Program-made: the position numbers and the translations under genes
Origin: Mycobacteroides sp. LB1
Lineage (GTDB): Bacteria > Actinomycetota > Actinomycetes > Mycobacteriales > Mycobacteriaceae
Reading direction: 5' to 3'
DNA length: 64,000 nt
Assembly (NCBI RefSeq): GCF_013449725.1
Contig: NZ_JACCFF010000001.1
Span: 1,550,001 to 1,614,000, forward strand
Notes under the pieces: generated by a model
The model's database searches: none
Seen by the model: the letters and a program-made list of their open reading frames with translations, nothing else
Told to the model about the DNA's origin: nothing
Shown: positions 1-9,880 of the stretch, piece after piece
Layout of the letters: every line of letters begins with the position of its first letter
Position numbering within the stretch: the stretch's first letter is position 1

Positions 1-1700
<1,700 letters not shown>

Positions 1701-1702
1701 GC

Positions 1703-2533
1703 ATGGATACCTTCCTGCCCGTCCCGGAGCCGGGCGTCACCCCGGTGCGGGCGATGACCATCGCCGGTTCCGACTCCGGGGGCGGGGCAGGTATCCAGGC
1801 CGATATGCGGACCATGGCGCTTCTCGGCGTGCACGGATGCGTTGCCGTCACTGCGGTGACGGTGCAGAACTCAGTGGGTGTCAAGGGTTTCCACGAAATT
1901 CCACCGCCGGTGGTGGCCGCCCAGATGGAGGCGGTGATCACCGATATCGGCATCCAGGCCGCCAAAACCGGGATGCTGGCCTCTGCCCCGATCATCGAAG
2001 CCATCGCCAGTACCTGGCGCGGACTCGAGATGACGGCGCCGCTGGTCGTGGATCCGGTGTGTGCATCGATGCACGGCGACCCGCTGCTGCATCCGAGCGC
2101 ACTGGATGCCCTACGCACTCAACTGTTTCCGCTCGCGACACTGGTGACTCCCAATCTCGACGAGGTACGGCTGCTTGCCGGTGTAGAAGTCATCGATGAG
2201 GAAACCCAGCGGGAGGCGGCACGCAAGCTGCATGCCCTTGGCCCGCAGTGGGTTCTGGTGAAGGGCGGGCACCTGCGCTCCAGCGACACCAGCACCGACC
2301 TACTCTTTGACGGCACGGAGTTTCATTACTTCCCCGTCGAACGGGTGGACACCGGACACGATCACGGCGCCGGGGACACACTCGCGGCATCCATTAGTTG
2401 CGCACTGGCACACGGATTTTCTGTGCCCGAAGCAGTCGCGTTCGGAAAACGCTGGGTCACCGAATGTCTCAAAGCCGCCTACCCGCTGGGCCGCGGTCAT
2501 GGCCCGGTATCGGCCCTGTTCAGGCTGCGATGA
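1703..2533 (+). CDS. thiD: hydroxymethylpyrimidine/phosphomethylpyrimidine kinase ThiD
   Basis: Ribokinase-fold kinase that phosphorylates HMP and HMP-P to HMP-PP for coupling by ThiE. The N-terminal [20 protein letters not shown] block and the C-terminal [15 protein letters not shown] anion-hole/catalytic block (usually GTGCTLS or GAGDT) are typical. The start is set at the ATG two bases after the thiC stop; an in-frame GTG at 1697 would overlap thiC and add two residues. The frame stays open upstream inside thiC, but those residues have no ThiD character. Length 276 aa, normal for the family. Function sits with ThiC under the same riboswitch. Confidence 0.96.
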   Translation: MDTFLPVPEPGVTPVRAMTIAGSDSGGGAGIQADMRTMALLGVHGCVAVTAVTVQNSVGVKGFHEIPPPVVAAQMEAVITDIGIQAAKTGMLASAPIIEAIASTWRGLEMTAPLVVDPVCASMHGDPLLHPSALDALRTQLFPLATLVTPNLDEVRLLAGVEVIDEETQREAARKLHALGPQWVLVKGGHLRSSDTSTDLLFDGTEFHYFPVERVDTGHDHGAGDTLAASISCALAHGFSVPEAVAFGKRWVTECLKAAYPLGRGHGPVSALFRLR

Positions 2534-2564
2534 GCGCCCGCGCGAAGAGCCTTAGGCGCGGCTC

Positions 2565-3200
2565 GTGAGCACCGAGGAGCTTCCGGATATCGCCGGAATC
2601 GCCCATCACCCCGACGGGCACCCACAGGGTGCGGTGGTGATCACCCACGGCGCGGGCGGCAGCTGCCATTCCGCCATGTTGCGGCTGTTGTGCACATCGT
2701 GGGCCGAACATGGTTGGTTGGCAATACGTTTCGATATGCCCTTCCGACGCAACCGGCCCAGCGGACCACCCTCGGCCTCGTCGGCCGATAAGGACCGTGC
2801 CGGTATCGCCGAGGTGATCAGCCAGGCTCGCGCAATGGTGGACGGCCCAGTGCTGGCGGGCGGTCATTCGTACGGCGGACGCCAAACATCAATGCTCGTA
2901 GCGGAAATGGGGCCAATCGTCGACGTCCTCACCCTGTTCTCCTACCCGCTGCATCCGCCAGGAAAGCCCGACCGGCTGCGTGTCGAACATCTCCCGGATA
3001 TACACGTTCCCACGGTGTTTACCCACGGCACCTCAGACGCATTCGGCACCATCGCGGAGCTCAGGGAGGCTGCGGCGCTGATCCCCGACGGAGCGACCAT
3101 TGTGGAAATCACCGGCGCGCGACATGACCTGGGGTCCAAGACACTCGATGTCCCGGCGCTGGCCATTGATGCCGCACTGGCTGCCCTGAAGAGCGGCTAG
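2565..3200 (+). CDS. small alpha/beta hydrolase (KANL3/Tex30-like, Rv0421c type)
   Basis: A 211-residue protein with an alpha/beta-hydrolase layout: early strand VVITHGAGG forming the oxyanion region, GHSYGG nucleophile elbow with Ser near residue 102, an acid region around FTHGTSDAFG, and a late His in ITGARHDLG. It belongs to the short dienelactone-hydrolase/Tex30-like group whose substrates are mostly unknown. It begins with GTG 31 bp after thiD on the same strand, matching the M. tuberculosis order thiC-thiD-Rv0421c, so it is probably the end of the thiamine operon. The last codon overlaps the convergent regulator gene by 4 bp. No specific reaction can be assigned. Confidence 0.85.
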   Translation: MSTEELPDIAGIAHHPDGHPQGAVVITHGAGGSCHSAMLRLLCTSWAEHGWLAIRFDMPFRRNRPSGPPSASSADKDRAGIAEVISQARAMVDGPVLAGGHSYGGRQTSMLVAEMGPIVDVLTLFSYPLHPPGKPDRLRVEHLPDIHVPTVFTHGTSDAFGTIAELREAAALIPDGATIVEITGARHDLGSKTLDVPALAIDAALAALKSG

Positions 3201-3820
3201 CCCACCGCGCGCCAGTCACGCATCAATAGCTGCGATGCCCGGCGTAGATCGGCCTCGGCTTGCGCGACGGTGAGACCACCGTTGAGGCAAACCTGAATGC
3301 AGCCGAACCACTGGTGTACCAGCAGCCTGATCACGGCCTCGTCCTCTTCGGTCGGATCGGAAAGTCCGGCCACCTCGAAAATCAGCTCGTGGAATCGCTT
3401 CTCCATCTGCATCAAATCGGGCACCTCGGCCAGCGACGCCGAATTGGAGGACCGGATCATCGCGATCGCCAGCATGCGGCGACGCGTCAAACCCCGCAGC
3501 GCCCGCACCAGTGCATCGGCCACCCGGCCCGCGGGACTTTGCTCGGCATCCTGCGACGATGGAACCCGGCTGACCAGACGCTCCGACTCCCGGGAGAGTG
3601 CCGCCACAAACAGATGACGCTTCGTCGGGAAGTACCGGTACAACGTGCCGATGGCAACGTTGGCGTGCTTGGCGACATCGTGCATCTGGACGTGATCGAG
3701 CTCGCGCGTCATCGCGAGTTCTTCAGCCGCGTCGAGCATGCGCTTGTACTGCTCGTGCTGACGCCTGGTCGACGGCATGGCGGCTGGCCGCACCGGTGAC
3801 TCATCCACCATCGCGCTCAC
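3197..3820 (-). CDS. TetR-family regulator, KstR-like
   Basis: 207-residue TetR repressor. The N-terminal helix-turn-helix (residues about 20-70) reads VQMHDVAKHANVAIGTLYRY then FPTKRHLF, very close to the recognition helix of KstR, the cholesterol-catabolism repressor of mycobacteria. The C-terminal half is the variable ligand/dimer domain. GTG start chosen because AGGTG lies 8 nt upstream; an ATG three codons later is possible. A perfect KstR-type palindrome sits about 33 bp upstream of the start (separate entry), suggesting autoregulation or membership of the KstR regulon. It is likely a paralogue rather than KstR itself, because no sterol genes are nearby. Regulated targets and ligand unknown. 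Confidence 0.88.
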   Translation of the reverse strand: MSAMVDESPVRPAAMPSTRRQHEQYKRMLDAAEELAMTRELDHVQMHDVAKHANVAIGTLYRYFPTKRHLFVAALSRESERLVSRVPSSQDAEQSPAGRVADALVRALRGLTRRRMLAIAMIRSSNSASLAEVPDLMQMEKRFHELIFEVAGLSDPTEEDEAVIRLLVHQWFGCIQVCLNGGLTVAQAEADLRRASQLLMRDWRAVG

Positions 3821-3852
3821 GATCTATTCACCTGCATAAATAACCCCAAAAC

Positions 3853-3866
3853 TGGAACCTGTTCTA
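3853..3866 (-). promoter_or_regulatory. KstR-type operator upstream of the TetR gene
   Basis: The 14-mer tggaacctgttcta fits TnnAACnnGTTnnA, the published KstR box consensus of mycobacteria, at every fixed position and reads the same way on both strands. It lies 33-46 bp before the GTG of the TetR gene, in an AT-rich stretch suitable for a promoter. Binding by this regulator or by KstR itself is inference. Confidence 0.75.
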
Positions 3867-3913
3867 AATAAGGTAGCACCAGTTGTGAGCCGTATGGGCG
3901 GGAATATGCGTGA

Positions 3914-5455
3914 TCAGTTCCCGGTTGTCGGCGTGCCCGCGAGCATCGCTAGCAGCAGCTCGGCACGCACCCGCGCGACATCGAGGTCACAGGCCAGCAG
4001 CGACTGCACAGTTTCGATGCGTTTTCGCAGCGTATGGCGGTGCACGCCGATGGTGGCGGCAGCCGATTCCCAGTGGCCGTTGGCCTCTAGGTAAGCCCGC
4101 AGGGAGGCCAGTAATTCGGTGCCGTGGGTGGTGTCGTGCTCGGCGACGGGAGCCAACGTCGCGTTCGCGACGGCGACCAGCACCTCGCGACTCGCACCGA
4201 AGGACAGTAGTGCGCTACCCGCAAGCGAGGTGAACTCCAGCGGCGTCCCGCCGCGTTCGGCCACCGATGCGGCGAGCTTCGCGTTCCGCACCGCATCAAC
4301 AAGCCGCCCCACCGGGTGCGCTCCGCTCAACCCCACCCGTAGCCCCTTCCGGGTGCGCCCATCCAACTCGATGAACAACTGCCGGGCAAAGTCGGCGGTC
4401 TCCGAACCCGGTATCACGACCGTCAGCTCGGAGTCGGCGGCGTGCGCGAAGACCGCATAACCCGCGGATTCCAGGGCCCCGGTGAGTGCGGGCAGCACCC
4501 GCCGCACCATCGATGCGGATGCCGATCCGCTTCCGACGTTCACCACTAACGCCCTGATCCTTCCGCGCCCGTCGGCGGCCTGTGCCAATTGCGCCCACAC
4601 CGGATCCAGATTCCGTTCATCGCTGAGCAGCAGCCCCAACGCCTGCCCATTCAATTGGCGCTGCGCCTCCTGCAGCCGCGTTGGCTTGTCGAAGTCCAAG
4701 GCCAACAAGGAATTTGCATGCCCCAGCAGCACCTGGTCCACGAAGGTCAACGGGGTCTTGCTGACGACGGCCAGCACCCCGTACGAGGTCCCGCCCACGC
4801 CGATGGTCTGTTGTGAGACGGCGACGTCTGGGTCCAGCAGTTGTACACCCGCCGATGCGCTCGGGGTCAACGCGCCCCGAACCAGATTCACCGTCGCGAC
4901 ATCCAGATTGCGCGGATGACTCGCGACCACCGTGCCACCGGTGTCCAGAACCACCACGCTGGCACGCAGTGACCGTCCCAATTCCGCGGCGACCGCCTGC
5001 GCACCCCCACTGACGATCGCTCGGGTGATCCTGGGCTGGGCCCGCGATGCCCGCAGCACCGCGTCGTACTCCAGTTCGGCGATACGAGTGCTTACCCCCT
5101 TGACGACCGCGGCAAACGGGGTGCGAAGCGGTACCTCCAGCAGCGGCATGCCCAGCTCGTCTGCGGCCGCCACCAATTCCGGCGGCACCTCATCGAATGT
5201 CAGTCCGGTGCCGAATCCCAATGCGGCAACGCTATTTTCGTCGAGCGCCCGCAGATATTTCCGCTGTTCCCGGGCACTGGCAGGCAGACCGATGCCGGTG
5301 GTGAGCACCAGCTCTCCACCGGACAGCCATCGTGCGGGGTCGGCGAGTTCTGTGGTGAGGGCCAAATTGACCTCACGCCCCAGACCGGCGGCACCGCCCC
5401 TCAGGGCGAGTTTCAGTTCTGGCTGATCCAGCACCCAGCGCACCGGAACGCTCAT
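3914..5455 (-). CDS. PucR-family transcriptional regulator
   Basis: 513-residue activator-type regulator. Residues about 10-125 match the PucR N-terminal sensory domain, the middle resembles the degenerate GGDEF-like region of CdaR/PucR proteins, and the C-terminus (about 455-510; AYLEANGHWESAAATIGVHR, then HTLRKRIETVQ) is the PucR-type helix-turn-helix. PucR proteins control purine, amine, GABA and amino-acid catabolism. This gene is divergent from the aldehyde dehydrogenase/amine oxidase operon with a 149-bp shared intergenic region, so that operon is the obvious target. ATG start at 5455 just before the intergenic region. Inducer not deducible; an amine or its aldehyde is the natural guess. 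Confidence 0.9.
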   Translation of the reverse strand: MSVPVRWVLDQPELKLALRGGAAGLGREVNLALTTELADPARWLSGGELVLTTGIGLPASAREQRKYLRALDENSVAALGFGTGLTFDEVPPELVAAADELGMPLLEVPLRTPFAAVVKGVSTRIAELEYDAVLRASRAQPRITRAIVSGGAQAVAAELGRSLRASVVVLDTGGTVVASHPRNLDVATVNLVRGALTPSASAGVQLLDPDVAVSQQTIGVGGTSYGVLAVVSKTPLTFVDQVLLGHANSLLALDFDKPTRLQEAQRQLNGQALGLLLSDERNLDPVWAQLAQAADGRGRIRALVVNVGSGSASASMVRRVLPALTGALESAGYAVFAHAADSELTVVIPGSETADFARQLFIELDGRTRKGLRVGLSGAHPVGRLVDAVRNAKLAASVAERGGTPLEFTSLAGSALLSFGASREVLVAVANATLAPVAEHDTTHGTELLASLRAYLEANGHWESAAATIGVHRHTLRKRIETVQSLLACDLDVARVRAELLLAMLAGTPTTGN

Positions 5456-5604
5456 CTCACGGGACTGTACAGAATGGTGAAAAATACCGCGAAGATTCCC
5501 GAAATTGTCAGATGATCACGGATGTGCCGTGCGCCACACTGGCGGACACTGACTTCTGGGCGCTTAGGTGCTTAAGGGACCCCTCGACGGACGGACTGTG
5601 CGAT
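5456..5604. promoter_or_regulatory. divergent promoter region, pucR-type regulator / amine operon
   Basis: Intergenic stretch between the divergent PucR-family gene and the aldehyde dehydrogenase start adopted here. It must contain both promoters. I see no convincing consensus -35/-10 pair or long perfect dyad. Confidence 0.45.
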
Positions 5605-7041
5605 ATGCCGGACTCGGTACTCCAGAATTACATCGACGGTAAGTTCGTCGACTCTTTGTCCCTGAAATCCTCCGAGCCGATCGACCTGATCAGTCCGGTC
5701 GATGAATCGGTTGTCGGCCGCGCGCCGGTATCCAACGCCGAGGACGTGAATGCGGCCGTGACCGCCGCAGAACGCGCCTTCGCCTCCTGGGGCAGAACCA
5801 CACCGAGCGTCCGTCAGCAAGCGCTGCTCAAACTCGCCGACGCCATTGAGGCGCACTCGGATGAAATTGTCGAGGCTCAAAGCCGCAACACCGGCCAGCC
5901 CAAGGCCGTCATCGCCGCTGAAGAGGTGGCAGTGAGTGCGGATCAAGTCCGCTTCTTCGCGGGAGCGGCACGGCTCGTCGAAGGCAAGTCGGCCGGCGAG
6001 TACATGGAGGGGTTCACCTCATATGTCCGCCGCGAGCCGATCGGGGTCGTCGGGCAGGTAACACCGTGGAACTACCCGTTCATGATGGCCATCTGGAAGA
6101 TCGGCCCAGCGTTGGCGGCCGGGAACACCATCGTGCTCAAACCGAGCGACACCACTCCGGAAAGCACTCTGGTGCTGGCCCGATTGACGAAGGGCATCCT
6201 GCCGGATGGGGTGTTCAACGTCGTGCTTGGGACCGCCACCACCGGCTCCGAGTTGGTGAGTCATCCTGCCGTTGGGCTGGTTTCGATCACCGGCTCGGTG
6301 CGTGCCGGTATCGCCGTCGCCGCCTCGGCGGCCGAGCAACTCAAGCGGAGTCACCTTGAACTCGGCGGCAAGGCACCGGTCGTGGTATTCGGTGACGTCG
6401 ATCTCGAGAAGGCCGCCATCGGCATCGCGCAGGCCGCCTTCTTCAACGCGGGCCAGGACTGTACGGCGGCCACCCGGGTAATCGTGCACGAGTCGATCCA
6501 CGACGATTTCGTCAACGCCCTCAATTCCGCGGCACAGACGCTGCGCCCCGGCCTGCCCGATGACCCGGACGCCTTCTATGGGCCGATGAACAACGTCAAC
6601 CACTTCACCGCGGTCACCAAGAAGCTCGATAACCTACCCGCGCATGCCACGGTAGTGACCGGCGGAAAGCGTTGGGGTGACAAGGGGTACTTCATCGAGC
6701 CCACCATCGTGACCGGCGTTCGGCAGGACGACTCGATAGTTCAGGAAGAGACCTTTGGGCCGATCCTGACGGTCCAATCCTTCACCGACGCAGACGAAGC
6801 CGTCCGTCTCGCCAACGGAGTGCGCTACGCGCTGGCTTCCAGCGTGTGGACCAAGGATCACGCAACCGCCGAAAAATTCACCCGCGAACTGGATTTCGGT
6901 TGCGTATGGGTCAACTGCCATATCCCGCTGGTCGCCGAGATGCCACACGGCGGCTTCAAATACTCCGGTTACGGCAAGGACCTGTCGGCCTACGGCGTGG
7001 AGGACTACACCCGGATCAAGCACGTGATGAGTGCGCACTAG
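5605..7041 (+). CDS. aldehyde dehydrogenase (aminobutyraldehyde/phenylacetaldehyde-type)
   Basis: NAD(P)-dependent aldehyde dehydrogenase, 478 aa from the ATG at 5605; the frame opens further up at 5512, but the extra 31 residues are not family-like while VLQNYIDGKFVDS is the standard ALDH beginning. The TPWNYPFMMAIWKIGPALAA block binds cofactor, HLELGGKAPVVV supplies the general-base Glu, and the GQDCTAATR motif holds the nucleophile Cys near residue 286. The DCTA form and overall sequence resemble gamma-aminobutyraldehyde/betaine aldehyde dehydrogenases. It lies 2 bp before a copper amine oxidase gene, so it probably oxidises the aldehyde that enzyme makes. Exact substrate is inference. Confidence 0.92.
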   Translation: MPDSVLQNYIDGKFVDSLSLKSSEPIDLISPVDESVVGRAPVSNAEDVNAAVTAAERAFASWGRTTPSVRQQALLKLADAIEAHSDEIVEAQSRNTGQPKAVIAAEEVAVSADQVRFFAGAARLVEGKSAGEYMEGFTSYVRREPIGVVGQVTPWNYPFMMAIWKIGPALAAGNTIVLKPSDTTPESTLVLARLTKGILPDGVFNVVLGTATTGSELVSHPAVGLVSITGSVRAGIAVAASAAEQLKRSHLELGGKAPVVVFGDVDLEKAAIGIAQAAFFNAGQDCTAATRVIVHESIHDDFVNALNSAAQTLRPGLPDDPDAFYGPMNNVNHFTAVTKKLDNLPAHATVVTGGKRWGDKGYFIEPTIVTGVRQDDSIVQEETFGPILTVQSFTDADEAVRLANGVRYALASSVWTKDHATAEKFTRELDFGCVWVNCHIPLVAEMPHGGFKYSGYGKDLSAYGVEDYTRIKHVMSAH

Positions 7042-7043
7042 CG

Positions 7044-8987
7044 ATGACGACTGATACGTTCCACCCCCTCGATCCTCTGGCCGCGGAGGAATTCAGCGCG
7101 ACCGCCAAGATTCTGGCGCAGGCGCGCGATGTCGGACAGCACTGGCGGTACACCTCCATCGAGCTGTCCGAGCCTGCCAAGGCGGAGATCGCGGCATTCG
7201 ACCAGCACGGCGTGCGGCCCGATCGTCAAGTGCTCGCCACGTGTCTGGACACCGCGCGAAACGCCACCTACAAGGCGGTCGTCTCGCTGACCTCCGGCGA
7301 AGTGCTGTCCTGGACGCACATTCCCGGCGTGCAACCCAACTTCACCGTCGATGAGTGGGAAGAGGCCGACGCGGCCCTTCGGCGCAACCCCGACGTCATC
7401 GCCGCCCTGGCCAAACGCGGCATCACCAACATGGACCTGGTGTTTATGGACACCTGGACATACGGCGATGCGGTCATGCCCGAGAAATACAAGGGCAGAC
7501 GCCTCGGGTGGTCGGACACCTGGGTGCGTTCCACCCAAGGGGCCAACCCGTACGCGGGCCCCGTCAACGGATTCCACTGCATCATCGATATGAACAGCAT
7601 GGAGCTACTCGAAATCGAGGATACGTTCACCGTCGAACGGCCCGAGATGATGGGCGAGTACGTACCGCGGCACATACCGGAACGCGTGCGCCAGCAGAGC
7701 ACTCGGGAATCGCTTCGACCACTGAACATCACCCAGCCCGACGGCCCCTCCTTCACCATCGAGGGCAACAAACTCGAATGGCAGAACTGGTCGCTGCGGG
7801 TCGGTTTCAACTACCGCGAGGGCATGACGCTGCACGCGGTGACGTACAACGACAACGGCAAGGTACGGTCGGTCGCCAACCGGCTATCCTTCGCCGAGAT
7901 GATGGTGCCGTACCGGGATCACTGCGAAGATCATTACCGCAGAACTGCTTTCGATATCGGCGAGTGGGGCATCGGCTTCATGACCACCTCATTGGAACTT
8001 GGGTGCGACTGCCTCGGCGAGATCCGATACCTCGATGCCGTGCTGCACAACAGCAAGGGTGAGCCGTTCACCATCAAGAACGCAATCTGCATCCACGAAG
8101 AGGACAACGCCGTCCTGTGGAAGCACGTCGACCACGACCACGGTGCCGAAGTGCGGCGCATGCGGCGCCTCACCGTCTCCTTCCACGTCACCGTCGCCAA
8201 CTACGAGTACCTCACCTACTGGCGGTTCTACCAGGACGGAAACATCGAATGTGAGGTCCGTGCAACAGGAATCATGGTGGTGAGCAACTTCCCCGAGGGG
8301 GCCGCACACCCCCACGGAACCCTCGTCGACAACCGCACCTATGCCCCGTATCACCAGCATTTCCTGGTCGCGAGGCTGGATCTGGATGTCGACGGCACCG
8401 AGAACACCGTGTACGCCACCGAAACCGAGATCGTGCCCGTCGGTCCCGATAATCCGTACGGGCTGTCCCTACGGCAGCGGAACACTCCCCTTCGCACCGA
8501 ATCGGAAGGCAAACAGGACTTCTGCTGGGAAACCCAGCGCGCCTGGAAGGTCGTCAACGACAACACTCGCAACGGCATCGGCACCGCGCCTGCTTACAAG
8601 CTGGTGCCCGGCGCGGCCATCCCGGCCATGTTCGATCCATCCTCACCGGTGCTGGCGCGCTGCCGCGCGATCGAACACACCCTCTGGGTGACCCCCAACT
8701 CACCCGAGGAACGCTGGCCTGCAGGAGAATTTGTCACACAGAGCAAGGAAGACCACGGCCTGCCCGCCTGGACCGAACGCAACCGCTCAATCGAGAACAC
8801 CGATGTGGTGCTGTGGTACGTGTTCGGTATCCACCACATCACCCGGCCTGAGGACTGGCCGATCATGCCCGTCGACACCGTGAACTTCTGGCTCAAACCG
8901 GTCGGGTTCTTCGACCGCAACCCATCCATCGACGTGGCGCCCACCCCGCCAAAGAACTGTCACACGTCCGGACACGAGGAGGCCTAG
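7044..8987 (+). CDS. copper-containing primary amine oxidase (TPQ-dependent)
   Basis: Oxidises primary amines to aldehyde, ammonia and hydrogen peroxide. 647 aa, the usual bacterial size. The NYEY motif (Tyr near residue 387) is the self-processing Tyr that becomes topaquinone; the FDIGEWG Asp near 304 is the catalytic base, spaced as in Arthrobacter globiformis oxidases; HQHF and a later His in FGIHHITRPEDW supply copper ligands. No signal peptide, so probably cytosolic. ATG chosen 2 bp after the aldehyde dehydrogenase stop; the longer open frame is only read-through of that gene. Tyramine, histamine, phenethylamine or putrescine are possible substrates and cannot be separated by eye. Confidence 0.95.
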   Translation: MTTDTFHPLDPLAAEEFSATAKILAQARDVGQHWRYTSIELSEPAKAEIAAFDQHGVRPDRQVLATCLDTARNATYKAVVSLTSGEVLSWTHIPGVQPNFTVDEWEEADAALRRNPDVIAALAKRGITNMDLVFMDTWTYGDAVMPEKYKGRRLGWSDTWVRSTQGANPYAGPVNGFHCIIDMNSMELLEIEDTFTVERPEMMGEYVPRHIPERVRQQSTRESLRPLNITQPDGPSFTIEGNKLEWQNWSLRVGFNYREGMTLHAVTYNDNGKVRSVANRLSFAEMMVPYRDHCEDHYRRTAFDIGEWGIGFMTTSLELGCDCLGEIRYLDAVLHNSKGEPFTIKNAICIHEEDNAVLWKHVDHDHGAEVRRMRRLTVSFHVTVANYEYLTYWRFYQDGNIECEVRATGIMVVSNFPEGAAHPHGTLVDNRTYAPYHQHFLVARLDLDVDGTENTVYATETEIVPVGPDNPYGLSLRQRNTPLRTESEGKQDFCWETQRAWKVVNDNTRNGIGTAPAYKLVPGAAIPAMFDPSSPVLARCRAIEHTLWVTPNSPEERWPAGEFVTQSKEDHGLPAWTERNRSIENTDVVLWYVFGIHHITRPEDWPIMPVDTVNFWLKPVGFFDRNPSIDVAPTPPKNCHTSGHEEA

Positions 8988-8989
8988 CC

Positions 8990-9880
8990 GTGAACACCGC
9001 CGCCAAAAGGATTGCCGTTGCATACCTGGCCACTCCGGGCGGCGATGACGCTCTGGCGGTGGGAGCACAGATCGCGCGCTCGCTAGGTGCGCACCTCGAT
9101 CTGTGCATGGTGCTTCCCCAGGACCGTCCGATCCTCGCCCCGCTTCCGCAGCAGGAGCGCCAGGACATATTGTCCGAGAACGCCACTCACTGGCTGAAAC
9201 ATGCCGAGGCCACCATTCCCGACGACCTCACCGTAAAAACGCATATCAGCTTCCACGAGTCGATCGCCGAGGGTCTCATCGCACAGTGCGAGGCCCTGGG
9301 AGCAGAGGCCGTCGTGGTGGGTGGATCCGGGGGTGGGCTGGTCGGCAGCCTGTCGCTGGGATCAGTGGTCAACGAGCTCGTGCACTCATCCCCGATACCT
9401 CTGGTGATCTCGCCGCGTGGTGCGCGCTACCAGAAGAACCTCCGAGTTCGCGAAATCACCTGTGCCATGGGAACCCGGCCAGGCGCACGCGTGCTACTGG
9501 ACGCGGCGTTGCATGCCTGCCAGCGCGCGGGAACACCGCTGCGTCTGGTGTCACTGGTCTCCGTTGACCCGATTCCCGGCGGGGACGACGATCAGTCGGC
9601 GCGCGAACGCGCAACCATTCACGCCCAGCAGTCCCTCGAGACAGCCAAACAAGTACTACCGCCTAACTTTCCGGTCACCTCGATCGTGGCCAACGGGCCG
9701 ACGGTGGAGGCGGCCGTCAATAAGCTCGACTGGCACGAAGGCGACGTCATCATGGTCGGCTCCAGCCGCCTCGCGCAGCCACGGCGACTGTTCCTCGGGT
9801 CGACGGCTGCCAAGATGCTCCGGGTGTTGCAGGTACCGATGGTCGTGATCCCCAAGGAAGAAGCGGCCGACCATGACTGA
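8990..9880 (+). CDS. tandem universal stress protein (UspA domains x2)
   Basis: 296 residues forming two Usp domains (about 5-145 and 155-290). The first ends with GGSGGGLVGSLSLGSV and the second with GSSRLAQPRRLFLGST, both fitting the ATP-binding G-2x-G-9x-G(S/T) pattern of mycobacterial Usp proteins. GTG start 2 bp after the amine oxidase stop, and its end overlaps the permease by 8 bp, so it is translated as part of the amine operon. Usp proteins respond to hypoxia, oxidative or energy stress; a role in coping with peroxide or regulating the transporter is a guess. Confidence 0.92.
   Translation: MNTAAKRIAVAYLATPGGDDALAVGAQIARSLGAHLDLCMVLPQDRPILAPLPQQERQDILSENATHWLKHAEATIPDDLTVKTHISFHESIAEGLIAQCEALGAEAVVVGGSGGGLVGSLSLGSVVNELVHSSPIPLVISPRGARYQKNLRVREITCAMGTRPGARVLLDAALHACQRAGTPLRLVSLVSVDPIPGGDDDQSARERATIHAQQSLETAKQVLPPNFPVTSIVANGPTVEAAVNKLDWHEGDVIMVGSSRLAQPRRLFLGSTAAKMLRVLQVPMVVIPKEEAADHD

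Noticed and set aside
3197..3820. Naming the TetR gene kstR
   Set aside because: The recognition helix and operator match KstR style, but no sterol-catabolism genes are near and paralogues are common.
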